The notes under the pieces are model-generated. The model saw only the letters and a list, made by a program, of their open reading frames with translations. It had not been told where the DNA came from and did no database searches. The position numbers and the translations under genes are program-made. From positions 6,572,001 through 6,636,000 of the forward strand of contig NZ_JARUBH010000009.1 of NCBI RefSeq assembly GCF_029626105.1: 64,000 bases of DNA. Direction: 5' to 3'. This document shows, in pieces, positions 1 to 18,887 of the stretch; positions within the stretch are counted from its first letter, which is position 1; every line of letters begins with the position of its first letter. This DNA comes from Solwaraspora sp. WMMD792 (GTDB lineage: Bacteria > Actinomycetota > Actinomycetes > Mycobacteriales > Micromonosporaceae).

Positions 1-481
1 CCGTGCATCGGGTGCCACGGTGCTCACCGAGTACCGGGGTCTTACCGTCGCCCAGCTGACCCAGCTGCGCCGTTCGCTGGGGCAGAGCGCGACCTACTCG
101 GTGGCGAAGAACACCCTGGCCAAGCGGGCCGCGTCGGACGCGGGCATCGACGGACTCGACGCGCTGTTCACCGGTCCTACCGCGCTCACCTTCGTCTCCG
201 GCGACGTGGTCGAGGCCGCGAAGGGCCTGCGCGACTTCGCCAAGGCCAACCCGATGCTGGTCATCAAGGGCGGGGTCTTCGAGGGGCGCGCGATCACCGC
301 GACCGAGGTCAACAAGTTGGCCGATCTCGAGTCCCGCGAGGTGCTGCTGGCCAAGCTGGCCGGTGGCATGAAGGCGAACCTGAGCAAGGCCGCGGCCGTG
401 CTGCAGGCCCCGCTGTCGAAGACCGCCCGCCTGGCGGCAGCGCTGCAGGACAAGCGCGAATCCGAGGGTACGCAGGCCTGA
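1..481 (+). CDS. rplJ: 50S ribosomal protein L10, 5' end cut by window edge
   Basis: L10 forms the base of the ribosomal stalk and anchors L7/L12 dimers on 23S rRNA. The reading frame is open from base 2, so the gene starts before the window; about 159 codons are visible, missing roughly the first 20. The visible start [19 protein letters not shown] and the later [12 protein letters not shown] are typical of the family. The C-terminal helix that binds L12 is present. The gene lies 46 bp before rplL, as in other bacteria. A GTG at 20 lies inside the conserved N-terminal domain and is not the true start. Confidence 0.95.
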   Translation, partial: RASGATVLTEYRGLTVAQLTQLRRSLGQSATYSVAKNTLAKRAASDAGIDGLDALFTGPTALTFVSGDVVEAAKGLRDFAKANPMLVIKGGVFEGRAITATEVNKLADLESREVLLAKLAGGMKANLSKAAAVLQAPLSKTARLAAALQDKRESEGTQA

Positions 482-527
482 CCCGCCAGCGCCCCGTCAA
501 CGTACTCAATTCGAAAGGAAGCCGACC

Positions 528-914
528 ATGGCGAAGCTCAGCACCGACGAGCTGCTCGACGCGTTCAAGGAGATGACGCTGATCGAGCTCTCGGAGTTCG
601 TGAAGCAGTTCGAGGAGACCTTCGACGTGACCGCCGCCGCGCCGGTGGCCGTCGCGGCCGCCGGTGGCGCGGCCGCCGCCCCGGCCGAGGCCGAGCCGGA
701 GAAGGACGAGTTCGACGTCATCCTCGACGCGGACGGTGGCAAGAAGATCCAGGTCATCAAGGTGGTCCGGGAGCTGACCGGCCTCGGCCTCAAGGAGGCC
801 AAGGACCTGGTCGAGGCCGCGCCGAAGGCCGTCCTCGAGAAGGCCAACAAGGAGACCGCCGACAAGGCCAAGGCCAAGCTGGAGGCGGAGGGTGCCAAGG
901 TCACCCTCAAGTGA
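528..914 (+). CDS. rplL: 50S ribosomal protein L7/L12
   Basis: This is the stalk protein that recruits the translational GTPases EF-Tu, EF-G and IF2. At 128 residues it has the normal length. It has an N-terminal dimerisation helix (about 1-35), an Ala-rich hinge (about 36-58) and the Lys-rich factor-binding domain with [18 protein letters not shown] at 514-519 lies 8 nt before the ATG. It is co-transcribed with rplJ, and a hairpin follows within 30 bp, as expected for partial termination before rpoB. Confidence 0.97.
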   Translation: MAKLSTDELLDAFKEMTLIELSEFVKQFEETFDVTAAAPVAVAAAGGAAAAPAEAEPEKDEFDVILDADGGKKIQVIKVVRELTGLGLKEAKDLVEAAPKAVLEKANKETADKAKAKLEAEGAKVTLK

Positions 915-939
915 CCTGACCCACACCGAGGTTGGTTGC

Positions 940-970
940 GGGCGGCGATCCCCGACGGGGGTTGCCGCCC
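940..970 (+). terminator. Hairpin between rplL and rpoB
   Basis: GGGCGGC (940-946) pairs with GCCGCCC (964-970), and an inner CCCC-GAC-GGGG stem sits in the loop. GTTTCC follows. It probably ends or attenuates rplJL transcripts. The remaining gap to rpoB (971-1487) holds no gene; apart from the promoter at 1333-1361 nothing else was recognised. Confidence 0.6.
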
Positions 971-1332
971 GTTTCCGTTCGCACACCCGGTGCGATTGCC
1001 CGATGATCAGGGCATTTCGCCCTTGGCCGGGGTCGACGGGCTGCCCGGCCGGCCGGCAACCGGCTGACGTAGTGGGCGATCTCCCCGTACGACAGGCCTT
1101 GACGCGGCACGGACCGGCAGGCACGCTGACTACAGCAAGCTGTTTCACGGGCTTGCGACGGCCAAAGCTGGGTAATGGCACCAGCAGCGGGTCGCCGGAT
1201 CGGGAGACCGGTCAGGGGTCCCGGTGTTCGCCAGCCCCCACCAGGCTCCGTGGGAACGCCGCGTTCCGAGCGGTACGGAGGCACCGGTCCCGGTCGCCCC
1301 GACCAGCTCCGCGACGTCCTTCGGCGTCGGGC

Positions 1333-1361
1333 TGGACAGCGGTTAGCCGCTCGGCTACACT
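1333..1361 (+). promoter_or_regulatory. Candidate rpoB promoter
   Basis: TGGACA (1333-1338), a 17-bp spacer, then TACACT (1356-1361). This fits a vegetative sigma promoter and predicts a leader of about 120 nt before rpoB. A perfect inverted repeat, TAGCCG-CT-CGGCTA (1344-1357), lies in the spacer and overlaps the -10 hexamer. CTAG follows at 1363-1366. Confidence 0.6.
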
Positions 1362-1487
1362 GCTAGTTTGCGCTGCCTTCCGACTTGCCTCGCGCTCGGA
1401 ATGTCCGATCCTGGATATTTTGACCGAGGTTCTTTGGAGTGCGCGCGAAACAGCCGTCTGCAGCACCGGTCCTCGGAAGGACGCATC

Positions 1488-4919
<3,432 letters not shown>

Positions 4920-4923
4920 GGCG

Positions 4924-4957
4924 CGGTCGGCGGCCCTGACCCCAGGGCCGCCGACCG
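4924..4957 (+). other. Perfect 15-bp stem-loop between rpoB and rpoC
   Basis: CGGTCGGCGGCCCTG (4924-4938) pairs exactly with 4943-4957 around the loop ACCC. It begins 4 nt after the rpoB stop. There is no T-tract after it, so simple intrinsic termination is not obvious. It may be a processing or stability element, or a partial terminator. Confidence 0.6.
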
Positions 4958-5005
4958 AGGCCCCGTGAACCAGCAGTAGCGACGACGACATAGGGGACAC
5001 GAAAC

Positions 5006-8893
<3,888 letters not shown>

Positions 8894-8916
8894 TCAACGG
8901 CTGGTACGACTGTCCG

Positions 8917-8954
8917 GGCGCCTGCCCCGCCGCGACCGCGGCGGGGCAGGCGCC
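8917..8954 (+). terminator. rpoBC terminator
   Basis: A perfect 17-bp stem, GGCGCCTGCCCCGCCGC (8917-8933) with its complement at 8938-8954, closes a GACC loop and is followed by TTCAGCTT. It lies 24 bp after the rpoC stop. Confidence 0.85.
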
Positions 8955-8963
8955 TTCAGCTTG

Positions 8964-8969
8964 TAGGCT
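8964..8969 (+). promoter_or_regulatory. -10 element of a probable leaderless promoter
   Basis: TAGGCT lies 6 nt before the GTG at 8976, which has no Shine-Dalgarno sequence. The transcription start would then coincide with the start codon. The same hexamer occurs at 38071 with a 7-nt gap. Confidence 0.45.
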
Positions 8970-8975
8970 GGCACC

Positions 8976-9341
8976 GTGCAGGTGACCCCGGTGCCCCAGG
9001 CCGCGCACCCGACGCCACGGCATCCGGCGGACCCCGACCCGGTGCGGTCCACCAAGGCCGGAGCCGTCTTCGCGCTCGGGCTGGTCGCGGCGATCACCGG
9101 GCTACTGGTCGGCGGCGTGGTGCCGGCCGTGGTGGCGCTGCTGCTGGCCAACCAGGCGCGCCGGGAGGCGTACTCGTCGCGGGGTTACCTGACCGGGGCG
9201 GGCTGGCTGCGCCGCGGCGAACGCCTGGCCGGGACGGGCCTGCTCCTCGCCGCCGTGACGTTGACCCTGGCGCTGGTGTTCGGCATCTTCGACTGGGCCA
9301 CCGGTCCGGTCGGGCAGGACTTCGACCCCGGCATCGACTGA
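8976..9341 (+). CDS. Small two-segment membrane protein
   Basis: No function is recognised. The 121-residue protein has a Pro/His-rich N-terminus and two hydrophobic segments (about 28-55 and 82-103) joined by a basic loop (QARREAYSSRGY), with an acidic C-terminus. The topology resembles DUF4190-type actinobacterial membrane proteins, a weak resemblance only. No ribosome-binding site precedes the GTG, but a TAGGCT -10 is placed for a leaderless message. It lies alone between rpoC and a second small membrane gene. Confidence 0.75.
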   Translation: MQVTPVPQAAHPTPRHPADPDPVRSTKAGAVFALGLVAAITGLLVGGVVPAVVALLLANQARREAYSSRGYLTGAGWLRRGERLAGTGLLLAAVTLTLALVFGIFDWATGPVGQDFDPGID

Positions 9342-9357
9342 CCGCAGCGGCACTGGC

Positions 9358-9377
9358 CGGCCCGGGCGACCGGGCCG
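9358..9377 (+). terminator. Short hairpin after the first membrane gene
   Basis: CGGCCCGG (9358-9365) pairs with CCGGGCCG (9370-9377) around a GCGA tetraloop, 16 bp after the stop. There is no T-run, so the call is weak. Confidence 0.35.
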
Positions 9378-9436
9378 CGTCACCGGCCGGTCACGGACGA
9401 CCGGCTGGGCCGGTCGCAGGACGAGGAGGAACGCAG

Positions 9437-9940
9437 GTGACCCAGCCCTCGGGGTACGGGACCGCAGCGCCACCGGCCGGGCCGCCGATCGGGCCGCCGC
9501 CCGGTGCCCGACCGGTGGCCCCGCCACCGCCGGAGGGACGGCTGTCCCCACGGCGGGTGGAGCAGGTGCCCGGCACGAGTTTCGGGCTGGTGCACCTGGA
9601 GGTGTCGCCGGTGGTGTCCGGGCTGGCGGTGACGTCGTTGATCGCCGGCGTCATCTCGGTGCTGGTCTCGCTGACCGTCGGCTGCCTGGGCGTGGCCGGC
9701 GCGGACGGTGGCTGGGGCGGCTGGGCCGCCGGGGCGTTCACCCTGCTCGGCGTCGCCTTCGGAGGGGCGGCCGTCGGCCTGGGCCTGCTCGGTCTGCGCC
9801 AGGTCCGGCAGACCGCGCCACCGCCGGCGGTGCGGTTCACCGGCCGCGGTCTGGCGATCGCCGGGATCAGCTGCGGCGGGGTGGGGCTGGCGGTGACCCT
9901 GTTCAGCTTCGCCGTCGCGCTCCTGCTGGTCGCCGGCTGA
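9437..9940 (+). CDS. Proline-rich N-terminus, multi-pass membrane protein
   Basis: Function unknown. The 167 residues comprise a Pro/Gly-rich cytoplasmic-type segment (1-45) and three hydrophobic segments (about 60-85, 93-118 and 140-165). The layout is that of DUF4190-like actinobacterial membrane proteins. The GTG start follows GAGGAGG at 9421-9428. It is similar in general form to the preceding gene and could be a distant paralogue, but no sequence identity is evident. Confidence 0.75.
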   Translation: MTQPSGYGTAAPPAGPPIGPPPGARPVAPPPPEGRLSPRRVEQVPGTSFGLVHLEVSPVVSGLAVTSLIAGVISVLVSLTVGCLGVAGADGGWGGWAAGAFTLLGVAFGGAAVGLGLLGLRQVRQTAPPPAVRFTGRGLAIAGISCGGVGLAVTLFSFAVALLLVAG

Positions 9941-10122
9941 CATTCGCCGGAGTATCCGGCCAGTGCCCAGTACGCCGCCCGCCGGGCCGGCAGCCGGGCG
10001 AACCGGTACACTTGGTGACCGGAGCGGTCCGCTGCGGGCGGAGCAGACAGACGGCCGATCCGAGGTCCGGGGTTCGGGTTCCGAGATTACGGGGCCAGGG
10101 TCAGGAGTTCGGTGCCGCCGTT

Positions 10123-10151
10123 TTGACCTGCGCGCGCGTGGTGGGTACTCT
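10123..10151 (+). promoter_or_regulatory. Candidate str-operon promoter
   Basis: TTGACC (10123-10128), 17 bp, TACTCT (10146-10151): a close match to the vegetative consensus. It predicts a leader of about 250 nt before rpsL. The 9941-10405 gap holds no recognisable gene. Confidence 0.65.
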
Positions 10152-10278
10152 ACCCTCTTGTGCCCGGCCTGCCCGGGCAAGTCGTGCGTGCGCCCGATCC
10201 AGCCGATGGTCATCGAGCAGCGCAACGGCGGAGTGCAGATCCCGGTGGTTGACAGCTGACAGCCGGGTCCGTGTGCGG

Positions 10279-10298
10279 GCGACACGCCCGACCGCGGG
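10279..10298 (+). promoter_or_regulatory. Leader element shared with rpsJ
   Basis: GCGACACGCCCGACCGCGGG occurs here, 107 nt before the rpsL start, and identically at 15081-15100, 104 nt before the rpsJ start. Here part of it forms a CGGGCG-ACA-CGCCCG hairpin (10276-10290). Confidence 0.45.
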
Positions 10299-10405
10299 TG
10301 CCGGTGCCCTGGCGGGTGGCCGGTCGGAGTGTAGGAGAGTCGGCCTGCGGGGCGGCTGAGGAAAAGTGCGGCCGCCTGTGCGGCCGGAGGGAGCAAAGGA
10401 ACCCG

Positions 10406-10780
10406 GTGCCAACGATCCAGCAGCTGGTCCGTAAGGGCCGCCAGGACAAGACGAGCAAGACCAAGACGCCGGCGCTCAAGGGCAGCCCGCAGCGTCGTGG
10501 CGTGTGCACCCGTGTGTACACCACCACCCCCAAGAAGCCGAACTCCGCGCTGCGCAAGGTCGCTCGGGTGAAGCTGAGCAGCCAGATCGAGGTGACCGCC
10601 TACATCCCCGGCGTCGGCCACAACCTGCAGGAGCACTCCATCGTGCTGGTGCGCGGCGGCCGGGTGAAGGACCTTCCGGGCGTCCGCTACAAGATTGTCC
10701 GCGGTTCGCTGGACACCCAGGGTGTCCGCAACCGCAAGCAGGCTCGCAGCCGCTACGGCGCGAAGAAGGAGAAGAGCTGA
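10406..10780 (+). CDS. rpsL: 30S ribosomal protein S12
   Basis: S12 sits at the decoding centre and controls accuracy; it is the classical streptomycin target. The GTG at 10406 gives the conserved [11 protein letters not shown] start after AAAGGA (10395-10400), and 124 residues is the usual length. The [16 protein letters not shown] loop has K43 and K44 intact, and [12 protein letters not shown] is unaltered, so it is the drug-sensitive type. An in-frame extension back to 10271 is not conserved. rpsG begins 1 bp after the stop. Confidence 0.97.
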   Translation: MPTIQQLVRKGRQDKTSKTKTPALKGSPQRRGVCTRVYTTTPKKPNSALRKVARVKLSSQIEVTAYIPGVGHNLQEHSIVLVRGGRVKDLPGVRYKIVRGSLDTQGVRNRKQARSRYGAKKEKS

Positions 10781-10781
10781 G

Positions 10782-11252
10782 ATGCCGCGTAAGGGCCCTG
10801 CTCCGCGTCGCCCCCTGGTCGCGGACCCGGTGTACAACTCCCCGCTGGTGACCCAGCTGGTCAACAAGATCCTGCTGCGGGGCAAGCGTCAGCTCGCCGA
10901 GCGGATCGTCTACGGCGCCCTGGAGGGCTGCCGGGAGAAGTCCGGCACCGACCCGGTCGTCACCCTCAAGCGCGCCATGGACAACGTGAAGCCGACCCTG
11001 GAGGTCCGCAGCCGCCGGGTCGGTGGCGCGACGTACCAGGTGCCGGTCGAGGTTCGCCCGTCCCGGGCGACCACCCTCGGGCTGCGCTGGCTCGTCCAGT
11101 ACTCCAAGGCCCGCCGGGAGAAGACGATGATCGAGCGGCTGATGAACGAGCTGCTGGACGCGAGCAACGGTCTCGGCGCGGCGGTCAAGCGCCGCGAGGA
11201 CACCCACAAGATGGCGGAGTCCAACAAGGCCTTCGCCCACTACCGCTGGTAA
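10782..11252 (+). CDS. rpsG: 30S ribosomal protein S7
   Basis: S7 is the primary binder that nucleates assembly of the 30S head and lines the E site. The 156 residues begin [11 protein letters not shown], typical of actinobacteria, and carry the conserved [14 protein letters not shown] and [16 protein letters not shown] segments. The ATG lies 1 nt after the rpsL stop, so translation is probably coupled. fusA follows after 67 bp, the standard str order. Confidence 0.97.
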   Translation: MPRKGPAPRRPLVADPVYNSPLVTQLVNKILLRGKRQLAERIVYGALEGCREKSGTDPVVTLKRAMDNVKPTLEVRSRRVGGATYQVPVEVRPSRATTLGLRWLVQYSKARREKTMIERLMNELLDASNGLGAAVKRREDTHKMAESNKAFAHYRW

Positions 11253-11319
11253 GCCGCTGTCATGCCCGCCGGCATAGCCGCGCAGACACAGTCGACGACG
11301 AGACGAAGTAGGGATTGAA

Positions 11320-13416
<2,097 letters not shown>

Positions 13417-13422
13417 CGGGTT

Positions 13423-13440
13423 GGGGAGTTGACCCTCCCC
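13423..13440 (+). other. Weak hairpin between fusA and tuf
   Basis: GGGGAG (13423-13428) pairs with CTCCCC (13435-13440) over a 6-nt loop just after the fusA stop. No clear promoter was found in the rest of the 187-bp gap, although tuf is often separately transcribed. Confidence 0.35.
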
Positions 13441-13603
13441 GGCCCGTCTCGGGCGAGCTGCATACCGGGCCTGAAGGCGTGACCGCCGCAAGACCCGAGC
13501 ACTTCCCGGTCGCCGACACCGGACCGGAAAGGCTGTCGACAGAGTCCTAAGCGCCGAACGGCGCGCCGGGCGTACGAACCAAGAAGTCCACAGGAGGACA
13601 CCA

Positions 13604-14797
13604 GTGGCGAAGGCGAAGTTCGAGCGGACTAAGCCGCACGTCAACATCGGCACCATTGGTCACATCGACCACGGTAAGACGACGCTGACGGCGGCCATCA
13701 CCAAGGTCCTGCACGACAGGATGCCGGACCTCAACCCGTACACGCCGTTCGACGAGATCGACAAGGCGCCGGAGGAGAAGGCCCGCGGCATCACGATCTC
13801 GATCGCGCACGTCGAGTACCAGACCGAGGCGCGGCACTACGCGCACGTCGACTGCCCCGGGCACGCCGACTACATCAAGAACATGATCACCGGTGCCGCG
13901 CAGATGGACGGCGCGATCCTGGTGGTCGCGGCGACCGACGGCCCGATGCCGCAGACCCGCGAGCACGTGCTGCTGGCCCGTCAGGTCGGCGTCCCGTACA
14001 TCGTCGTGGCGCTCAACAAGAGCGACATGGTCGACGACGAGGAGCTGCTCGAGCTGGTCGAGCTCGAGGTCCGTGAGCTGCTGTCGGCCCAGGAGTACCC
14101 GGGCGACGACCTGCCGGTGGTCCGGGTCTCCGCGCTGAAGGCGCTGGAGGGCGACCAGGAGTGGTCCGACAAGCTCATGGAGCTGATGAACGCGGTCGAC
14201 ACCGCGATCCCGCAGCCCGAGCGGGAGACCGAGAAGCCGTTCCTGATGCCGATCGAGGACGTCTTCACGATCACCGGTCGGGGCACCGTGGTGACCGGTC
14301 GCGCCGAGCGTGGCGTGCTCAAGCCGAACGAGGAGGTGGAGATCGTCGGCATCCGTGAGAAGTCGATGAAGACCACCTGCACCGGTATCGAGATGTTCCG
14401 CAAGCTGCTCGACGAGGCGCGGGCCGGTGAGAACGTCGGTCTGCTGCTGCGTGGTATCAAGCGCGAGGACGTCGAGCGCGGCATGGTGGTCATCAAGCCG
14501 GGTACCACCACCCCGCACACGGAGTTCGAGGCGACGGTCTACATCCTCTCCAAGGAGGAGGGCGGCCGGCACACCCCGTTCTTCCAGAACTACCGTCCGC
14601 AGTTCTACTTCCGGACCACCGACGTGACCGGTGTGGTCACGCTGCCGGAAGGCACCGAGATGGTCATGCCCGGTGACAACACCTCGATGAGCGTGAAGCT
14701 GATCCAGCCGATCGCCATGGAGGAGAACCTGAAGTTCGCGATCCGGGAGGGTGGCCGCACCGTCGGCGCCGGCCGGGTCACCAAGATCATCAAGTGA
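13604..14797 (+). CDS. tuf: Elongation factor Tu
   Basis: EF-Tu delivers aminoacyl-tRNA to the ribosomal A site. The GTG start is preceded by AGGAGG (13592-13597), one of the strongest Shine-Dalgarno sites in the window. It has 397 residues. GHIDHGKT is at 19-26, with DCPGHADY and NKSD motifs and the effector RGITI. It is the last gene of the str operon. Two hairpins lie between it and rpsJ. Confidence 0.97.
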   Translation: MAKAKFERTKPHVNIGTIGHIDHGKTTLTAAITKVLHDRMPDLNPYTPFDEIDKAPEEKARGITISIAHVEYQTEARHYAHVDCPGHADYIKNMITGAAQMDGAILVVAATDGPMPQTREHVLLARQVGVPYIVVALNKSDMVDDEELLELVELEVRELLSAQEYPGDDLPVVRVSALKALEGDQEWSDKLMELMNAVDTAIPQPERETEKPFLMPIEDVFTITGRGTVVTGRAERGVLKPNEEVEIVGIREKSMKTTCTGIEMFRKLLDEARAGENVGLLLRGIKREDVERGMVVIKPGTTTPHTEFEATVYILSKEEGGRHTPFFQNYRPQFYFRTTDVTGVVTLPEGTEMVMPGDNTSMSVKLIQPIAMEENLKFAIREGGRTVGAGRVTKIIK

Positions 14798-14817
14798 ACT
14801 GGTAGCCCGATTGGCCT

Positions 14818-14843
14818 TGCCGTACCTCGGTACGGCATACTAG
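14818..14843 (+). promoter_or_regulatory. Inverted repeat with -10-like CATACT after tuf
   Basis: TGCCGTACC (14818-14826) and GGTACGGCA (14829-14837) form a perfect 9-bp inverted repeat. It runs into CATACT (14836-14841) and CTAG (14840-14843). It could be an S10-operon promoter with an operator or a tuf terminator; no good -35 is seen. Confidence 0.35.
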
Positions 14844-14861
14844 TCAGGTTGCGTCCGCGTA

Positions 14862-14892
14862 GGGTGGCTGGCTGCCCGGCAGCCAGCCACCC
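14862..14892 (+). terminator. Perfect 15-bp hairpin between tuf and rpsJ
   Basis: GGGTGGCTGGCTGCC (14862-14876) is complementary to 14878-14892 around a single C, so the real loop is a few bases wider. This is probably the main str-operon terminator. TCGCAC follows without a T-run. 14893-15080 holds no recognisable gene. Confidence 0.6.
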
Positions 14893-15080
14893 TCGCACGG
14901 CGTCCGGGGCAGATTCGCCGCGGCACCCGCACTGTTCGGCAGCGTACGGCTTCGCCGTTTCGCCGACCGGGGTGGTGATGCCGCTGGCCTGGCCCGGTGC
15001 CCAAGACCTCAGCGGTGGGGATCGTCTCCGCGTGGGGCCAGATCGCTCCGGAGTCCCGGGGCGGAGCCTGGTCAGCGGTT

Positions 15081-15100
15081 GCGACACGCCCGACCGCGGG
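15081..15100 (+). promoter_or_regulatory. Leader element shared with rpsL
   Basis: Second exact copy of the 20-nt block at 10279-10298, 104 nt before the rpsJ start. Here it overlaps a CCGACC/GGTCGG stem with the following bases. The 3' ends of both leaders are also alike (TGCGGxCGGAGxGAG.. AAGGAAC). Confidence 0.45.
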
Positions 15101-15204
15101 GGTCGGACACCGAAATGAAACGGCAGCGCCGGGGTCCGACCGGCGGCATCCGCTCCGGCGAGCGGGCTCCATTGCGGGCGGAGAGAGAAGGAACAGAAGC
15201 CACC

Positions 15205-15513
15205 ATGGCGGGACAAAAGATCCGCATCCGGCTCAAGGCCTATGACCACGAGGTCGTGGACTCCTCGGCGCGGAAGATCGTCGAGACGGTGACGCGCACC
15301 GGCGCTCAGGTCGCAGGCCCGGTGCCGCTGCCCACTGAGATCAACCGTTTCTGCGTCATCCGTTCGCCGCACAAGTACAAGGACTCGCGCGAGCACTTCG
15401 AGATGCGCACGCACAAGCGTCTGATCGACATCATCGACCCGACTCCGAAGACGGTCGATTCGCTGATGCGCCTCGACCTGCCGGCTGGCGTCGACATCGA
15501 GATCAAGCTGTAG
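15205..15513 (+). CDS. rpsJ: 30S ribosomal protein S10
   Basis: S10 is a 30S head protein and also the NusE partner of NusB in antitermination. The 102 residues begin [16 protein letters not shown], the normal length, with the conserved [23 protein letters not shown]. The in-frame extension to 15079 is leader sequence. AAGGA at 15188-15192 is 12 nt upstream, a rather wide spacing. It opens the S10 operon. Confidence 0.97.
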
Positions 15514-15523
15514 GGACCGGACA

Positions 15524-16189
15524 ATGGACAGGCAAGTGAAGGGCATCCTGGGCGCCAAGCTCGGCATGACCCAGGTCTGGGACAACAACCGGGTCGTCCC
15601 GGTGACGGTGGTGCAGGCCGGCCCGTGTGTGGTGACCCAGGTGCGGACCGCCGACAAGGACGGTTACTCCGCGGTCCAGCTCGCGTTCGGCGCGGTCGAC
15701 CCACGCAAGGTGAACAAGCCGGAATCCGGTCACTTCGCCAAGTCCGGCGTGGCACCGCGGCGGCACCTGGTCGAGCTGCGCACCACGGACGCCAGCGAGT
15801 ACGAGCTGGGCCAGGAGATCACCGTCGAGACCTTCGAGCCGGGTGCCCGGGTCGACGTCACCGGCCGGACCAAGGGCAAGGGCTTCGCCGGTGTCATGAA
15901 GCGGCACGGCTTCCACGGCCTGCGGGCCAGCCACGGTGTCGAGCGCAAGCACCGCTCGCCCGGCTCGATCGGCGCCTGCGCTACCCCGGGTCGCGTTTTC
16001 AAGGGCGTCAAGATGGCCGGCCGCATGGGCAGCGTGCGCTACACCGTGCAGAACCTCACCGTGCAGGCGGTCGACCCGGAGAGCAACCTGCTGCTCGTCA
16101 AGGGCGCGATCCCGGGCCCGGCGGGCGCGCTGATCCTGGTCCGCAGCGCGGCGAAGGCGCAGGCGAAGAAGGGCGGTGCCGCCAAATGA
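15524..16189 (+). CDS. rplC: 50S ribosomal protein L3
   Basis: L3 is an early 50S assembly protein whose loop reaches the peptidyl-transferase centre. The 221-residue protein begins [19 protein letters not shown]. It contains [25 protein letters not shown], which includes the loop near the catalytic site. The stop overlaps the rplD ATG (ATGA), so the two are translationally coupled. Confidence 0.97.
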   Translation: MDRQVKGILGAKLGMTQVWDNNRVVPVTVVQAGPCVVTQVRTADKDGYSAVQLAFGAVDPRKVNKPESGHFAKSGVAPRRHLVELRTTDASEYELGQEITVETFEPGARVDVTGRTKGKGFAGVMKRHGFHGLRASHGVERKHRSPGSIGACATPGRVFKGVKMAGRMGSVRYTVQNLTVQAVDPESNLLLVKGAIPGPAGALILVRSAAKAQAKKGGAAK

Positions 16190-16845
16190 CCACCGTTGAC
16201 GTGATCAACCCCGAGGGTGCCAAGAGCGGCACCGTCGACCTGCCGGGCGAGGTCTTCGACGTACAGGCCAACATCGCCCTGATGCACCAGGTCGTGGTCG
16301 CCCAGCTCGCCGCCGCGCGGCAGGGCACCCACAAGACCAAGACCCGCGGCGAGGTCGCCGGCGGCGGCAAGAAGCCGTACAAGCAGAAGGGCACCGGCCG
16401 GGCCCGGCAGGGCTCGATCCGCGCGCCGCAGTTCGCCGGCGGTGGCGTGGTGCACGGCCCGGTGCCGCGTGACTACAGCCAGCGGACCCCCAAGAAGATG
16501 AAGGCCGCCGCGCTGCGCGGTGCCCTCTCCGACCGGGCGCGGGCCGGGCAACTGCACGTCGTGGAGGCGTTCGTCACCGGCGAAAAGCCGTCGACCAAGA
16601 GCGCCCTGGCCACGCTGCGCAAGGTCAGCTCCGCCAAGCGGGTGCTGGTCGTGCTGAGCGCGACCGACGAGCTCAACTGGCTGTCGCTGCGCAACCTGCG
16701 CAACAGCGAGCCGCTGGTGCACCTCATCGAGGTGGGGCAGCTCAACACGTACGACGTGCTGGTCGCCGACGACGTGGTCTTCACCAAGGGAGCTCTCGAC
16801 GAGTTCCTCGGTGTTCCGGCGCAGACCGAGGAGGGCGACAAGTGA
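16186..16845 (+). CDS. rplD: 50S ribosomal protein L4
   Basis: L4 lines the polypeptide exit tunnel with L22. The start ATG at 16186 overlaps the rplC stop by 4 nt, giving 219 residues. The tunnel loop [20 protein letters not shown] is present, the site of macrolide-resistance changes in other bacteria, and appears unaltered. The last codons overlap the GTG of rplW. Confidence 0.96.
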   Translation: MTTVDVINPEGAKSGTVDLPGEVFDVQANIALMHQVVVAQLAAARQGTHKTKTRGEVAGGGKKPYKQKGTGRARQGSIRAPQFAGGGVVHGPVPRDYSQRTPKKMKAAALRGALSDRARAGQLHVVEAFVTGEKPSTKSALATLRKVSSAKRVLVVLSATDELNWLSLRNLRNSEPLVHLIEVGQLNTYDVLVADDVVFTKGALDEFLGVPAQTEEGDK

Positions 16846-17144
16846 GCACGATTGCCGACCCGCGCGACATCATCGTGGCGCCGGTGGTCTCGGAGAAGAG
16901 CTACGCCGAGCTCAACCGGAACTGGTACACGTTCCTGGTCCACCCGGACGCCAACAAGACCCAGATCAAGATCGCGATCCAGCAGATCTTCGACGTCCGG
17001 GTGCTGACCGTGAACACGCTCAACCGCGAAGGCAAGCGCAAGCGCACCCGGACCGGCTTCGGTCAGCGCAAGGCGACCAAGCGGGCGATGGTGAAGCTGG
17101 CCGACGGTGACCGTATCGAGGCCTTCGGCGGCCCGGTCAGCTGA
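16842..17144 (+). CDS. rplW: 50S ribosomal protein L23
   Basis: L23 sits at the tunnel exit and is the docking site for trigger factor and SRP. The 100 residues carry [16 protein letters not shown], the family start, and the [14 protein letters not shown] helix. The GTG start overlaps the rplD stop (GTGA). A 12-bp gap leads to rplB. Confidence 0.96.
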   Translation: MSTIADPRDIIVAPVVSEKSYAELNRNWYTFLVHPDANKTQIKIAIQQIFDVRVLTVNTLNREGKRKRTRTGFGQRKATKRAMVKLADGDRIEAFGGPVS

Positions 17145-17156
17145 GGGGTGTAGACA

Positions 17157-17996
<840 letters not shown>

Positions 17997-18013
17997 AAGG
18001 AGTCTGGTAGCAC

Positions 18014-18295
18014 ATGCCTCGCAGCCTGAAGAAGGGCCCGTTCGTCGACGACCACCTGATGAAGAAGGTGGAGACGCAGAACGACAAGGGCTCGAAGAAC
18101 GTCATCAAGACCTGGTCGCGGCGCTCGACGATCACCCCGGAGATGCTCGGGCACACGATCGCCGTGCACGACGGGCGCAAGCACGTCCCGGTGTTCATCA
18201 CCGAGTCGATGGTCGGGCACAAGCTCGGCGAGTTTGCCCTGACCCGCACCTTCAAGGGTCACGAGAAGGACGACCGCAAGAGCCGTCGGCGCTGA
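18014..18295 (+). CDS. rpsS: 30S ribosomal protein S19
   Basis: S19 is in the 30S head with S13, contacting A-site tRNA. It has 93 residues, with the start [19 protein letters not shown] and the conserved [27 protein letters not shown] (17997-18002) overlaps the end of rplB, so translation may be coupled. Confidence 0.97.
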   Translation: MPRSLKKGPFVDDHLMKKVETQNDKGSKNVIKTWSRRSTITPEMLGHTIAVHDGRKHVPVFITESMVGHKLGEFALTRTFKGHEKDDRKSRRR

Positions 18296-18332
18296 GTCGC
18301 GGGCACGGATAGAGGATCAAGGGGTTACAGCG

Positions 18333-18887
18333 ATGCCAGTGAAGGGCGACGCTCCGGTGCTTCCGGGCGCGCGGGCGGTTGCGCGGTACGTGCGCATCTC
18401 GCCGATGAAGGCGCGTCGGGTGGTCGACCTCGTCCGCGGTCTGCCCGCGAAGGAGGCACTCACCGTCCTGCAGTTCGCGCCGCAGGCCGCCAGTGAGCAG
18501 GTGTACAAGGTCCTGGCCAGCGCGATCGCCAACGCCGAGAACAACGAGCAGCTGGACCCCGACGCGCTGCTGGTCAGCGAGGCGTTCGTGGACGAGGGTC
18601 CGACGCTGAAGCGGTTCCGGCCACGGGCGCAGGGCCGGGCGTACCGGATCCGTAAGCGGACCTGCCACATCACCATCGCGGTGGAGGCCGTCGCCGCGGC
18701 GAAGCCGACGCGGCGGGCGGCCAAGGCCCAGCCGGCGAAGGCCGCGAAGAAGGCCCAGCCGGCCGAGGCGGCAGCGACCGACACGCAGCCGGCGGCCGTG
18801 GAGCAGACCGAGAGCACGGCGCAGGGCGGCACGACCGCGAACGAGCCGGCCGGCGGCAAGCAGAGCAGCACGGAGGGTGCCGAGTAA
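18333..18887 (+). CDS. rplV: 50S ribosomal protein L22 with C-terminal tail
   Basis: L22 lines the exit tunnel. The globular part and beta-hairpin (residues 1 to about 120) are typical: [19 protein letters not shown] and [19 protein letters not shown]. It is then extended by about 60 Ala/Lys/Glu/Gln-rich residues, to 184 instead of the usual 110-130. Its TAATG junction overlaps the rpsC start. Low-complexity tails of this type are found in several actinobacteria. Confidence 0.96.
   Translation: MPVKGDAPVLPGARAVARYVRISPMKARRVVDLVRGLPAKEALTVLQFAPQAASEQVYKVLASAIANAENNEQLDPDALLVSEAFVDEGPTLKRFRPRAQGRAYRIRKRTCHITIAVEAVAAAKPTRRAAKAQPAKAAKKAQPAEAAATDTQPAAVEQTESTAQGGTTANEPAGGKQSSTEGAE

Noticed and set aside
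1368-1487. 40-codon upstream extension of rpoB
   Set aside because: Sequence is not typical of RpoB, lies right after the predicted promoter, and the TTG at 1488 has a proper ribosome-binding site.
10007-10012. TACACT as the str-operon promoter
   Set aside because: No -35 at correct spacing; TTGACC-17-TACTCT at 10123 is a much better candidate. It may still be a secondary start.
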